Assembly (NCBI RefSeq): GCF_014489615.1
Contig: NZ_CP060827.1
Coordinates: forward strand, 1 to 64,000
Reading direction: 5' to 3'
Length of the DNA: 64,000 nt
Origin: Streptomyces genisteinicus
Lineage (GTDB): Bacteria; Actinomycetota; Actinomycetes; Streptomycetales; Streptomycetaceae
Under the pieces are notes generated by a model that was not told the origin of the DNA, did not search any database, and saw nothing but the letters and a program-made list of their open reading frames with translations. Positions 23,590 through 32,555 of this stretch are shown piece after piece (within the stretch, counting starts at the first letter, position 1; each line of letters begins with the position of its first letter). The translations under genes were made by a program, and so were the position numbers.

Positions 23590-24066
23590 ATGACCACCAC
23601 TACGCCCGCCCCGGTCGGCATCGATCCGCAGACGGACCGGAACCTCACCGACGCATGCGCGACGGTCGCTGGAGAAGTCGCCCGCACCGACGCCAAAGCA
23701 TCCTTACTGCTCGCGTTCGCGGGTGCGGTGCTCGCCGGCCTCGTATCCGCCGCCCGGAGGGACTGGCCGCTGCCCGCCCAACTGGCCGGCGCCGCTGCCG
23801 CGCTCACTCTCGCCGCAGCGGCCGTGCTCCTGCTCCTGGTCGTCCGCCCCCGCCTCCGAGGAGACGACCGCAGCTCATTCCCGCACTGGGCCCGCCTCGA
23901 CGACGACGAGATCCGCGCCGGCCTCAGCACCGACACCCGCGCAGCCCGCATCCGCGTCCTCTCCCGCATCGCCCTGCGCAAGTACACGCTCCTGCGCCGC
24001 GCCGTCGACCTCACCCTCACCGCTCTGGCGCTCCTCGCCCTGGCCGCCGCCGGAGCCGCGCTGTGA
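23590..24066 (+). CDS. Membrane protein resembling Pycsar TM effectors
   Basis: ATG 23590 follows GAAGGAG. The 158-residue product has the layout of PycTM-type effectors: an N-terminal helix ending in RTDAKASLLLAFAGAVLAGLV, a second membrane helix (LTLAAAAVLLLLVV), a polar loop, and a C-terminal helix pair (LRRAVDLTLTALALLALAAAGAAL). In Pycsar defence, cCMP or cUMP made by a cyclase triggers such proteins to damage the membrane. No cyclase gene is seen nearby, so it may instead be a transfer or entry-exclusion protein. Last gene of the rightward region. Confidence 0.6.
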   Translation: MTTTTPAPVGIDPQTDRNLTDACATVAGEVARTDAKASLLLAFAGAVLAGLVSAARRDWPLPAQLAGAAAALTLAAAAVLLLLVVRPRLRGDDRSSFPHWARLDDDEIRAGLSTDTRAARIRVLSRIALRKYTLLRRAVDLTLTALALLALAAAGAAL

Positions 24067-24208
24067 GCCTGACGCCGGGCTGAGGCAGCTGTCCGGCGCC
24101 CGCGGTCACCTGCCCCGTCCACGGGCCGCCCGATGTCTGAAGGTCACGTCGCGCTGAGCTCTGTGCCCGTGAAGCGGCCCGCCGCGTTCTGATGGCCGCG
24201 AAGCAAGC

Positions 24209-24261
24209 AAAAACGGCCCCGGTGGCCCGGACTTCAAGTCCGGGCCACCGGGGCCGTTTTT
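24209..24261. terminator. Bidirectional terminator, 26-bp arms
   Basis: The sequence is symmetrical about base 24235 with 26-base complementary arms, A-run at one end and T-run at the other. It separates the converging transfer region and the first partition locus. Confidence 0.9.
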
Positions 24262-24285
24262 GCGTTTCACGCCGCCCTCGCGGCG

Positions 24286-25215
24286 TCAGACCTTTGGGAT
24301 GGTGGCGGCCTCCAAGGCCGCAGCTGCTGACTGCCGAGCGGCAGTCAGGCGCTTACCGGCCTTCTCCAGCTCCGTCTCCAATGCCTCCAGGGCGTCCACC
24401 AGGCTGACGGGATCTGAGGCCGCAGCAGCCCGGACCGCGCCAGGAGCGAGAACCCGGAACGCCCGCTCCTGCACCGCCCCGACCGCCCGCTGGATCGCAC
24501 CGAGTTCAGCGGCAACCGCCGGGGCGCCCGCCCCGGAAGCAGGAGGGTCAGAAATTTCTGACCCCTGCCCCTGGGTCGGAATCGCAGGCGCGGCCGACAC
24601 CTGCTCGATCGCCGTGACTGCCTGTGTGGCCTGAGTCAGCATCGCCACCGTAGGTCGGCGCTTGCCCTGCGCAGCCGCCTCGGCCACGCCTCGCTCCAGC
24701 GCCGTCCGCGCGAGTTCCACCCCGTGGTCAGAGATCACGCTCGCCATGTACTTCCGGGCAGACGCCCGGGTCAGATGCCGCGAGAGCTCCGGGCCAAGGG
24801 CCCCGACAGCCCGAATCCGAGCGGCGTCCGCCACCAACTCGAAGACGTACTTCTCCTCGATGTCCAGAACCCCAGCTGCCCACCGGGCGAAGCTCGACTC
24901 ACCCGCCACCACATGCAGCTCACGGTCGCGGGCGACCTCCAGGAGCGCGCCCTTGTTCAGGGTCACAAAGTCCTCGGCCCGACTGCCCATCGAGTCGATC
25001 TCGACCAGCCGGCCCGTGACGAAGGCGAGCTGCTCCTCCGGCGTGCCGGTCACATCGTCCGCGCCCAGCACCCGGCCACCAGCGAACGGGTTCAGCTCGG
25101 CACTCCCGATGGACTCCCGGGCAACCTGAAGCTCCGCCGGCACTGCCGGGTCAATCCGCGAGTCCTCCGCCTTCTGCAGCCGGTTCTTCCCCGCCGCGAT
25201 CAGCTTGTTGGTCAC
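24286..25215 (-). CDS. ParB-like partner of the first ParA
   Basis: GTG 25215 overlaps the stop of the ParA gene. The 309-residue product lacks a clear ParB nuclease-like domain but has a helical DNA-binding-like core (SSFARWAAGVLDIEEKYVFELVADAARIRAV, HLTRASARKYMASVI) and a C-terminal helical tail rich in Ala and Glu that could dimerise. By position it is the centromere-binding or regulatory partner. The centromere was not found; the 26010-26170 interval is the likely place. Confidence 0.6.
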   Translation of the reverse strand: MTNKLIAAGKNRLQKAEDSRIDPAVPAELQVARESIGSAELNPFAGGRVLGADDVTGTPEEQLAFVTGRLVEIDSMGSRAEDFVTLNKGALLEVARDRELHVVAGESSFARWAAGVLDIEEKYVFELVADAARIRAVGALGPELSRHLTRASARKYMASVISDHGVELARTALERGVAEAAAQGKRRPTVAMLTQATQAVTAIEQVSAAPAIPTQGQGSEISDPPASGAGAPAVAAELGAIQRAVGAVQERAFRVLAPGAVRAAAASDPVSLVDALEALETELEKAGKRLTAARQSAAAALEAATIPKV

Positions 25216-26009
25216 TGCGCCACTCCCGCCATCAGGATCCTGTCGTAAGCGTCCGTCAGGGCCTGCGCCTCCCGGCCCGACGCATCGGTGATCGGCACAC
25301 ACGCGAACCGCGTCTGCTGCCGCACCGAGTGACGCGGAATCGCCAGATCATCCCGATAGAGCGACCCATACGTATCCGCCAAGTGCTTCCCTATGGCGTC
25401 CTTCAGCGTGCTGCGCCCACCCGGAACGATGGACGGCACAATGCCCACCACGCGCAGGTTCGGGTTCATCCCCAGGTCCTGCACAAGCCGGATCGTGCTC
25501 AATGCCTCTGCGGCGCCGATACGTCCGTCCTCGTCCAAGGTTGCGGGGATGACCACGTCCGTCGCTGCCACGAGGGCCGACGTCACCAGCTTGCCGCCGG
25601 CCCGCGGCGGCAGGTCCAAAACCGCGACGCCGTCCTCGGGGATGACGCCCTTCAGCGCCATCCGCAGTCGAAACTCCAGACCGACCGCGACGTTGTCCGT
25701 CTCCCGGTTCGCCAGCGCTCGCTCCGCAGCGATGACCTGGACACCCGACCACGCTTCCCCGGCCGGAACCATCGCGTCGGCAGCCAGGCCCGTGTCTCCC
25801 TGCGGGTCCAGCGCCAGCAGGTCGTTCATCGTGAAGGCCGGCGGCGAGTCCGCCGCGATGCCGAGCTCCGCCGAGAACGTGGCGCGCGGATCCAAGTCAC
25901 CGGCAACCACCGGGCGCTTCCGGCGTCGCGCGGCCGCGACCAGACCCGCGGACAGGGCACTCTTGCCCACGCCGCCCTTCTCGCTGTACACCGCTAGCAC
26001 TCGGCTCAT
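25212..26009 (-). CDS. ParA-family ATPase (first partition locus)
   Basis: The 265-residue protein starts MSRVLAVYSEKGGVGKSALSAGL, with the deviant Walker A KGGVGKS at 11-17, then DLDPRATFS (A' motif) and VAVLDLPP (Walker B). It is a short Type Ib-like ParA without an N-terminal DNA-binding extension. ATG 26009 follows AAGGGTG. It should move or position the plasmid with its coupled partner. A second, unrelated-looking parA lies at 31262-32413. Confidence 0.8.
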   Translation of the reverse strand: MSRVLAVYSEKGGVGKSALSAGLVAAARRRKRPVVAGDLDPRATFSAELGIAADSPPAFTMNDLLALDPQGDTGLAADAMVPAGEAWSGVQVIAAERALANRETDNVAVGLEFRLRMALKGVIPEDGVAVLDLPPRAGGKLVTSALVAATDVVIPATLDEDGRIGAAEALSTIRLVQDLGMNPNLRVVGIVPSIVPGGRSTLKDAIGKHLADTYGSLYRDDLAIPRHSVRQQTRFACVPITDASGREAQALTDAYDRILMAGVAQ

Positions 26010-26170
26010 GCCGACACCCTTGACCCTTCCAGCCTGTCCATCACGCAGGAAGGCCACCGACACGCTGCTATGTCTTGGGAGGCCATGCCCCTTTGTGTCT
26101 CTGGGACGGAGGGAGGGGGCGTCGGCACCCACCTTGTCTCACGACTCAGCTACACCTGAAGTAGCTCTGG

Positions 26171-28846
26171 TTAGAGCTCCAGCGTGACCTCGTGACCCGC
26201 CTCGGTGAGCGCACGGCGGATTTGTGCGGCTTCCTCGATCGCGGCGAGTGCTTCCGCCTGGCGCCCTACCTCCGCCAGGCGGATGGACAGGTTGTTCAGG
26301 GACGCGGCGAGGTGGGGCAGGTAGGCGTCCGGGTTGGTTTTGGCGAGGGTGCGGCGGATTTGTGCGGCTTCCTCGATCGCGGCGAGTGCTTCCGCCCTGC
26401 GCCCCACTTCCCCCAGACTGGTGGACAGGTTGTTCAGGGACGTGGCGAGGTCGGGCAGGTAGGCGTCCGGGTTCGCCTCCGCCAGCGCACGGCGGATTTG
26501 TGCGGCTTCCTCGATCGCAGCGAGTGCTTCCGCCCGGCGCCCCAGCTCTCTCAGATCGATGAAGAGGTTGTTCAGGGACATGGCGAGGTGGGGCAGGTAG
26601 GCGTCCGGGTTCGCCTTGGCGAGGGTGCGGAGGATTTGTGCGGCTTCCTCGATCGCGGCGAGTGCTTCCGACCGGCGCCCCACCCTCCCCAGGCGGGTGG
26701 ACAGGTTGTTCAGGGACATGGCGAGGTGGGGCAGGTAGGCGTCCGGGTTCGCCTCCGCCAGCGCACGGTAGTGGCTGGCGATGGCCTGGGCGAGGTGGAC
26801 GGCGGTGCGGTCGAGGCGCCGACTGGAGTGCGGGAAGCGGTCATGCAGGGTGGTGAGGTCGTCGATGTCGGTGGTGGAGTCCTTGATGAGGGTGTGAAGG
26901 GCGGTGATGAGGGGCTGGGGGTGGTCGGCCTGGACGGCGGTGGTGATGATGTGGGGGGTGAGCCGGTGCGGCAGGCGGGTGCACAGGCCGGTGAGGTGGG
27001 CGTCGAGGCGGCCGTCGAAGACGGGGTGGGCGGCGGCGCGGCTGTAGACGGTGAGGAGCTGGGCGGTCTGCGCGTCGTCTGCGCCGTTGATCAGGTGTTC
27101 GGCTATGGCGGGGTCGGTGTCCAGGATGCGGCCGATGTGGCGTTCGGCGAGCCGGTCGGGCTGGAGCGCGCCCCACGGCCGGCCCGGTACGGCCGGGGGG
27201 TAGAGGGCGGCGATCCAGGCGGTGACCTGGTCGCGCCGGTCGCGGGCCTGGTCCGCGAGGGCAGGGAGTGTGGACCATGTGCGGTCGGCCTGTTCGTGGT
27301 CGGCCGCGCCCACGAGGTGGGCGGCGGCCAACGCCTTCTCCAGAGTGCTGCGGCTCAGAACCGGAGATAGGCCATGCGTAGCGGCGCCGTGCTGCCAGTA
27401 GCGGCGCTCGTGTGCCAGCAGGCGGTCCTCCAGCTCCTGTGCCCGCTGGACCGCAGATACCTCTGTTGCATCTTTGCTGCCGGGGGTGGCGGTGTCGAGG
27501 AGGTCGGCGAGGGCGGTCATCTGCAAAGTCAGAGCATTGGCGTAGCCATCGTGGTCGAGTTGCGGGGTGGGCAGGGCGTCGGCGGCGGCGCGCCAGTCGT
27601 GGGGGGCCAGATCGCGCACTCGGTGCAGGGCGTTGGCCAGGGCGCGGGCGGCGGTGCGGTAGGCCTGCGTGCGCGGGCCAGAGGCCTGCTCCAGCGGTGT
27701 CAGCAGGACCGAGGGCGCCGCATCGAGGTGATCCTCGGCGAGGCGAGTGGCGCTCGTGGCCTGGGTCCACCAGTCGCCGTCGGTGCGGGCCAGCAGCAGC
27801 ACCTTGAACGGTGTGTCGCCGCCGTGGTCGGCGGCGGCCTCGACGAGCGGGGCCAGCTGCCCGGTGCGGGCCTCGGCGTAGTCGAGGACGACCAGCAGCG
27901 GTTTGACTGCATGCCGCAGCTCGCGCAGTTCCGGCGCTTCGGCGTCGGAGCGCGGCCACAGCACCGCCCAGTTGTCGGCGGCCAGCAAAGCGGCCAGGTG
28001 GTGGGCGAGCCGGGTCTTGCCCTGCCCGCCAGGCCCGTGCAGCAGCCACGCCCCAAACCCGCCCCGGCCGCACCACGTGAGCAGGTCGGCGAGCAGGTCT
28101 TCGCGGCCATGGAAGGGCACTGTCTGCCGGCCCGCCTGCAGCAGCACCGCAGGCGAAGCCGCACCTGCCCCACTCTCGGCCTGGGCGTCGGCCAGGTGCT
28201 GGAACTCCACCGCCTCCAGGCCGGCCGCGGGGCCGCCGTGTTCCGTCAACACGGCGCGGAACGAAGGGTCGTGGTGCAGGACGTAGGCGGGGACGGCGTT
28301 CAGCTCGCCGTGTCCGGAATGCGCCCGGTCGGAGGCAACCACCCCTGTCAGGAGCCGGCCGCAGAACACGGCCGCCCCGGACAGACCGCCCCACGGCGAG
28401 GTTCCCTGCTGCGACCACTGCGGAGGGTGCTGGAGCAGGTCCACCACATACTGGTTGCCCACGAACCCGCTGCCCGGGTTGATCCGCCCCTCCGCCTGGA
28501 CGGCCTCCACCGGCTGGCCGGGCCGCTGGGCCACATCGGGAACGCCCCAGGTCCGGCACGCGGCGCCGGGCTCGTCTGTGACCATCCGCCCCCAGCGCAC
28601 CGCCCCCGGCGAGGGCCATGCCGGGTCGTCGAGCAGGACCAGCGCGGCGTCGTCCCGCCCGCCAGGCGTGCCGCACCACACCACCGACCCGCCCCAAGTA
28701 CCGTCCCGGCCGAGTTGGAACACTTCGACCCGCTCACCAGTCTGGGCCGCGACGTGCGCGGACGTCAGCACCAGACGCCCACCCACCGCATACCCCGACC
28801 CCGGACCGCCCGGACCGGCCACCCCCAGCACACGACCCCGCTCCAC
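26171..28846 (-). CDS. Trypsin-like protease / STAND NTPase / TPR protein (copy 1)
   Basis: The 891-residue product has three parts. A trypsin-like domain (about 10-205) shows H31 in SAHV, D65/D66 in GGRDDAALV and S156 in WGGLSGAAV. A STAND-type NTPase follows, with Walker A GPGGQGKT at 271-278 and a Walker B LLVVLDYAE near 320. The C-terminus has four near-identical 42-residue TPR units (ANPDAYLPxLAxSLNNLS...GRRxEALAAIEEAAQ). Such fusions suit a sensor that triggers proteolysis, as in STAND-type defence proteins; that role is inferred. GTG 28846 follows GGGGCTGGG. A paralogue is at 54732-57641. Confidence 0.75.
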   Translation of the reverse strand: MERGRVLGVAGPGGPGSGYAVGGRLVLTSAHVAAQTGERVEVFQLGRDGTWGGSVVWCGTPGGRDDAALVLLDDPAWPSPGAVRWGRMVTDEPGAACRTWGVPDVAQRPGQPVEAVQAEGRINPGSGFVGNQYVVDLLQHPPQWSQQGTSPWGGLSGAAVFCGRLLTGVVASDRAHSGHGELNAVPAYVLHHDPSFRAVLTEHGGPAAGLEAVEFQHLADAQAESGAGAASPAVLLQAGRQTVPFHGREDLLADLLTWCGRGGFGAWLLHGPGGQGKTRLAHHLAALLAADNWAVLWPRSDAEAPELRELRHAVKPLLVVLDYAEARTGQLAPLVEAAADHGGDTPFKVLLLARTDGDWWTQATSATRLAEDHLDAAPSVLLTPLEQASGPRTQAYRTAARALANALHRVRDLAPHDWRAAADALPTPQLDHDGYANALTLQMTALADLLDTATPGSKDATEVSAVQRAQELEDRLLAHERRYWQHGAATHGLSPVLSRSTLEKALAAAHLVGAADHEQADRTWSTLPALADQARDRRDQVTAWIAALYPPAVPGRPWGALQPDRLAERHIGRILDTDPAIAEHLINGADDAQTAQLLTVYSRAAAHPVFDGRLDAHLTGLCTRLPHRLTPHIITTAVQADHPQPLITALHTLIKDSTTDIDDLTTLHDRFPHSSRRLDRTAVHLAQAIASHYRALAEANPDAYLPHLAMSLNNLSTRLGRVGRRSEALAAIEEAAQILRTLAKANPDAYLPHLAMSLNNLFIDLRELGRRAEALAAIEEAAQIRRALAEANPDAYLPDLATSLNNLSTSLGEVGRRAEALAAIEEAAQIRRTLAKTNPDAYLPHLAASLNNLSIRLAEVGRQAEALAAIEEAAQIRRALTEAGHEVTLEL

Positions 28847-28933
28847 CCCAGCCCCGCTCTCCCACGCCGTACCTGTTTTCCGCCCGTGCGCCGATCACCG
28901 ACCACCGGCCGGCGCAGTCCGCCCCGGCATCCG

Positions 28934-29107
28934 TCAGTCCGGGAAACGGCCCGACACGTCCCCCGGACCGGCCGGCAAGACAGTCCTGTGACCCGCTGAC
29001 CAGCAGGTCACCCCCTGCGCGTTCCTCGGCGTCAGCGCGAACAACACCCGGTGCGCACGAACGCGCGACACCCCGGCCTCCGTCTCCGCGCCCAGCACCA
29101 CGGAGCC
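28934..29107 (-). pseudogene. Truncated trypco2 partner of copy 1
   Basis: The frame ends LTPRNAQG...AGPGDVSGRFPD and aligns with the C-terminal half of the intact trypco2 protein at 57715-58047 (LTPKRADG...DGPGDVSGRIPD), including EAGVSRxRxHRVxF. The N-terminal half is missing. Its place upstream of the protease-STAND gene matches the intact pair. Confidence 0.65.
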
Positions 29108-29411
29108 CGGCCATCCGCCGCGCCCCTCCACCGGCAGCGGACTGAGCCGCCGATGAATCATCGGCAACCTCAGCGAGGACCCAGTACTACCCGCGACACA
29201 GCAAGCCCTCCCCCGACGCCCTCAACTGGCCACCCACCGTAGGACGACCACCACTCCCCCACCCTCAGATCACGAAAATCAGAACGCCCCGGTCCACAGC
29301 CACACCGGCCCCGCACCATCCCGCACCCAATCCACATCACCCCCTGCCGTGCCAGCCTCCTCGCAGAGACCGACGCACCACTGCCCGGACGCCACAACAG
29401 CCACCCCGCCG

Positions 29412-29660
29412 GCACCGCCCCGGCCCGAGACTCCCCCGGCAGCCACGCCCGCTCGGTTCCCCGCTGGCCCCAGCCTTGACCCCTTCCGCGACCGGGGCGC
29501 GGCGGCGTTGCCGGCCGCGCCCAGGGAGGGCGCGGACGCCGCGGGGGCCACCCCGTCACCGCCCCGTCGGCCGACAACCACGATCAGGACGTAGTTGAGA
29601 ACCCGCACGACCCGGACGGTGCGAGACCTGTACGTCCACCGACGGCCGCAGCCGCCTGGC
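29412..29660 (+). pseudogene. Decayed copy of the RRQRL gene start
   Basis: Bases 29415-29472 resemble 23083-23132, and 29571-29655 resemble the coding start at about 23150-23228 (protein HDQDVV...PHDP). A TAG and small indels break the frame. The rest of 29108-29660 holds no supported gene. Confidence 0.5.
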
Positions 29661-29669
29661 AGCAGCAAC

Positions 29670-30444
29670 GTTGTCCGCGGACAACAAGTCCCCCGAGCCG
29701 CCACCTCTGACCATGCCGGTGCCGGTCGCCACTTCGCCTTCGGCCAGCTTGTTGTCCGCGGACAACAAGCCCGCCGAACCAGCCTGCGCCAAAGCAGTAC
29801 GACCGGCGGCCAACAGTCGCTCCGCATCGACACTCGAGACCGGGGCGACCTGACGCGCCAAGGCCCGGCTCCCCGCACTGTGCTGGGGGCCGGGCCTTCC
29901 GTGTTTCAGAGCCGACAGCGCTGCACGGATCGCCGAGTGCCGGGCCTACGCCACCTACTCAGCAGGCGCGCCTACCGAACCGCGCCGGCTCCCAGCCAGC
30001 TCGTTGAGCCTGTCGACCAAAGCCAGGAACTGGACGTCATCCATGCGGGCATTCAGAAACTCAGCAGCCCGCATCGCGTTGTCGTACGGAAACCTGACCC
30101 CCGTAACCACAGGCCGCACCGAATCGGCGGCAGCACCCTCCTCACGCGGAACCGGAACACCGTCCGCAGCCTGTCCCCCAGGCGCAGGCGGCTCTGATCG
30201 CCCCGGCGACGCCGATCCATTCGCCTCGACCACGGCTACGGAGGCCGCAGGCTTGTTGTCCGCGGACAACAAGCCCGACCGCCCCGGCGTCGGAGACGGC
30301 GCCTCAGCCGCAACATCCGCCGACGGCCCCGCCTCGACAGCAGAAACGTTGTCCGCGGACAACAAGTCCCCCGAGTCGCCCTCTCCGACCCCACTGCTGC
30401 TGATCGCCCCCTCCGATTCGGCCGGCTTGTTGTCCGCGGACAAC
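29670..30444. promoter_or_regulatory. Candidate parS sites in and behind parB (five copies)
   Basis: The palindrome core GTTGTCCGCGGACAAC lies at 29670-29685, 29751-29766, 30255-30270, 30348-30363 and 30429-30444. Most copies extend to TTGTTGTCCGCGGACAACAA. Two are just beyond the parB stop; three are within the coding sequence, where they translate as LLSADNK or LLSADNV. A palindrome repeated in and beside parB is the usual pattern of a centromere, so ParB is the likely binder. Five further copies are in CRISPR array 1. Confidence 0.7.
29860..29898 (-). terminator. Hairpin after parB
   Basis: AAGGCCCGGC (29860-29869) pairs with 29889-29898, with extra CCCC/GGGG pairing inside; it lies 57 bases past the parB stop. 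Confidence 0.55.
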
Positions 30445-31265
30445 AAACCAGCCGAACCCACCTGCGCCAGAGCTTCCCGACCAGCCGCCAACAGCCGCTC
30501 CGTCTCGGCCTTCTGCTCCTCGGCGGCATCCTTCGCGCTGTTCAGGAGCGACATCAGCATCTCCGGCGTCAGGCTCGCGTCGTCCTTCAGACGCCGAGCC
30601 AGCACACGACCGTCCCTCTCCGACACCTCACCGGTACTCAGCAGCACCTGGATCTCCTCCGGCAGCGTCAGCAGAGCCAGCTGATTGGTAACCCACGACC
30701 GATCCTTACCGAGCCGCTGTGCAGCACGACTCCGCGCCCCCCGCTCCCCGCCGTCCTCCGCGCACACGTCCACCAGCTGCTGCACACCGCGAGCACGCTC
30801 CAACACGTCGAAGTCCTCGCGATCGAGGTTCTCAGCGAGAAGGTGGTCGACGAAGTCCTCACGAGAGGACGCCAGGTCATCCCGCACCACGAAGTCGAGC
30901 TGCTCGATGCCCACGTGGAGAGCACTGCGGAAGCGGCGTTCCCCGTTGATCAACACGTACTGGCAGGCCTCACCGATCGCGTCCTCGTGTGCCGGCCACA
31001 GGGCCAGATAGGCGCTACGCGTGACCGCGACACACGCTGCAAGCTGCACCTGGCGCAGCTCTTCACCAAAGCGGCTCATGTCCTCGTCCGCGCCGAAGTT
31101 ACGGCGCGGGTTAAGAGGGGTGGGGGAGACCTGAGCCAGCTCCAGCCGCACCAGCTCGTAAGAAGGGATCGCCCCCTCCGCGATGGCCTTGGCACGCCCG
31201 CGCTCGCTCCGCTGCCGGGTACGGCCGAACGAGCTGCTGGCTCCGACCTTGTCGGCGATGCTCAT
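29955..31265 (-). CDS. parB: ParB-family centromere-binding protein
   Basis: The 436-residue product has a ParB/Srx-type N-terminal domain (about 25-150; NPRRNFGADEDMSRFGEELRQVQL, INGERRFRSALHVG is the conserved box), then a helix-turn-helix region (RAAQRLGKDRSWVTNQLALLTLPEEIQVLLSTGEVSERDGRVLAR) around 180-230. The C-terminal 160 residues are low-complexity because the parS palindromes are embedded there, reading LLSADNK, LLSADNV and LLSADNK. ATG 31265 overlaps the parA stop. It should load on parS and act with ParA. Confidence 0.85.
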   Translation of the reverse strand: MSIADKVGASSSFGRTRQRSERGRAKAIAEGAIPSYELVRLELAQVSPTPLNPRRNFGADEDMSRFGEELRQVQLAACVAVTRSAYLALWPAHEDAIGEACQYVLINGERRFRSALHVGIEQLDFVVRDDLASSREDFVDHLLAENLDREDFDVLERARGVQQLVDVCAEDGGERGARSRAAQRLGKDRSWVTNQLALLTLPEEIQVLLSTGEVSERDGRVLARRLKDDASLTPEMLMSLLNSAKDAAEEQKAETERLLAAGREALAQVGSAGLLSADNKPAESEGAISSSGVGEGDSGDLLSADNVSAVEAGPSADVAAEAPSPTPGRSGLLSADNKPAASVAVVEANGSASPGRSEPPAPGGQAADGVPVPREEGAAADSVRPVVTGVRFPYDNAMRAAEFLNARMDDVQFLALVDRLNELAGSRRGSVGAPAE

Positions 31266-32413
31266 CCCTTGATCCTCCGTGCGATCGAACGCAGGGCCTG
31301 AGCCTGCTCACAATCCGGCTCGTAAGCGAGCAGCGGTTCCTTACGGCGAACCGCTTCCCGCTGCTCCTTGAGCTCCGGGACGATGCCAAGTACCGGTTCG
31401 TCCATGCTCTGCCACGACTCGAGGGACGAGGTCGCGATGTAGCCGTTGCGCGCGTCGTAGAGGTTGACGACGAACCCGATGATGGGGATCTCCAGCTTCA
31501 GGTCCTCGCACAGGTCCTCGATCTGGTCGGCGAGCATGTCGAAGGCGTCGCCGGAGGTGTCCTCTGCTTGGACCGGAACCACGAGACCTGACTGGCCCGA
31601 TTCCTCGCCCTCCCGAGTCCTCGCGTAGTAGAGGGCGGTGTCCATGGTGTAGCCGAGGCTCGGAGGGCAGTCGACGACGATGAAGTCGAAGTCGCCCTCC
31701 ACCTCGCTGAGGACCCGCTCCAGCGCGGTCTCCTTGATACGCACGGCGCGAGTGGTGGCCAGCTTCGCATCGAGAAGGAAAGCGTCCTTGCACGAAGGCA
31801 GCAGCCACAGACGCTCTTCGAAGTCACCCCCCCTTATGGGAACGAACAGCTCCCGCACATCACCCTCAGCCTCACCGAGCATGTACTTAGCGAGGCTGGA
31901 GGAGTCGATCTCCAGCATCGTGTAGCCGAGTTGCCGGGTGAGATGGCCCTGCGGATCGAAGTCAATCAACAGAGTTCGCTGCCCCATCTCGGCCAGCGCC
32001 TGAGCGACACCCGCAGACACCGAGGTCTTGCCCACACCCCCCTTCTGGTTCCCGAAGACGAGGCGCCGCGCTCCCCCCGCCCGAGCAGGCCCAGGGCGAG
32101 GCGACGGATGGGTGTCCAGCCAGTGCCGAATCGACTGCGCCACGCTCTGGTTGTAGGACAGCCGGCGCGACTTGCTTGCGGACTTCAGCATCTCGTACAG
32201 CCCCGCCGGCAGGTACGTGGCGAACGAAGCACCACCACTCGTGTCGACCACGGGATGCTCTTCGAGCTGCAGCCAGGACGTCACCCCGGACGTGACAGCG
32301 TCCTGGATGTCCAGACCCAGTTCTGCGGCACGTACTTTGAGTTCCCGCCGCAGAATAGTCGGCAGCTTGGCAACTACCTTTTCCCGATCATCGGGGCTAT
32401 AGGGAGCAGTCAT
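31262..32413 (-). CDS. parA: ParA-family ATPase with N-terminal DNA-binding extension
   Basis: The 383-residue protein has an N-terminal stretch (LPTILRRELKVRAAELGLDIQDAVTSGVTSWL, then LPAGLYEMLKSASKSRRLSYNQSVAQSIRHWL) that looks like a ribbon-helix-helix-type binding region, followed by a ParA core: NQKGGVGKTSVSAG (deviant Walker A, near 122-130), LLIDFDPQGHLT and FDFIVVDCPPSLG. The extension suggests self-repression as in Type Ia ParA. ATG 32413 follows AAGG. It forms an operon with parB. Confidence 0.87.
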   Translation of the reverse strand: MTAPYSPDDREKVVAKLPTILRRELKVRAAELGLDIQDAVTSGVTSWLQLEEHPVVDTSGGASFATYLPAGLYEMLKSASKSRRLSYNQSVAQSIRHWLDTHPSPRPGPARAGGARRLVFGNQKGGVGKTSVSAGVAQALAEMGQRTLLIDFDPQGHLTRQLGYTMLEIDSSSLAKYMLGEAEGDVRELFVPIRGGDFEERLWLLPSCKDAFLLDAKLATTRAVRIKETALERVLSEVEGDFDFIVVDCPPSLGYTMDTALYYARTREGEESGQSGLVVPVQAEDTSGDAFDMLADQIEDLCEDLKLEIPIIGFVVNLYDARNGYIATSSLESWQSMDEPVLGIVPELKEQREAVRRKEPLLAYEPDCEQAQALRSIARRIKG

Positions 32414-32555
32414 GGCGCTACCTTAGTACCGTCGTTGCTGGAAAGGTGACGACCTGGCCCACTCCGGCGGGCAAGAACAGGCGAGAGCGTTGTTGGAGTA
32501 CTCCCCGACGCGGGCAGCGTTGGCCCGATGCGTGCATGCCCGGCGCTGCCCCTTC

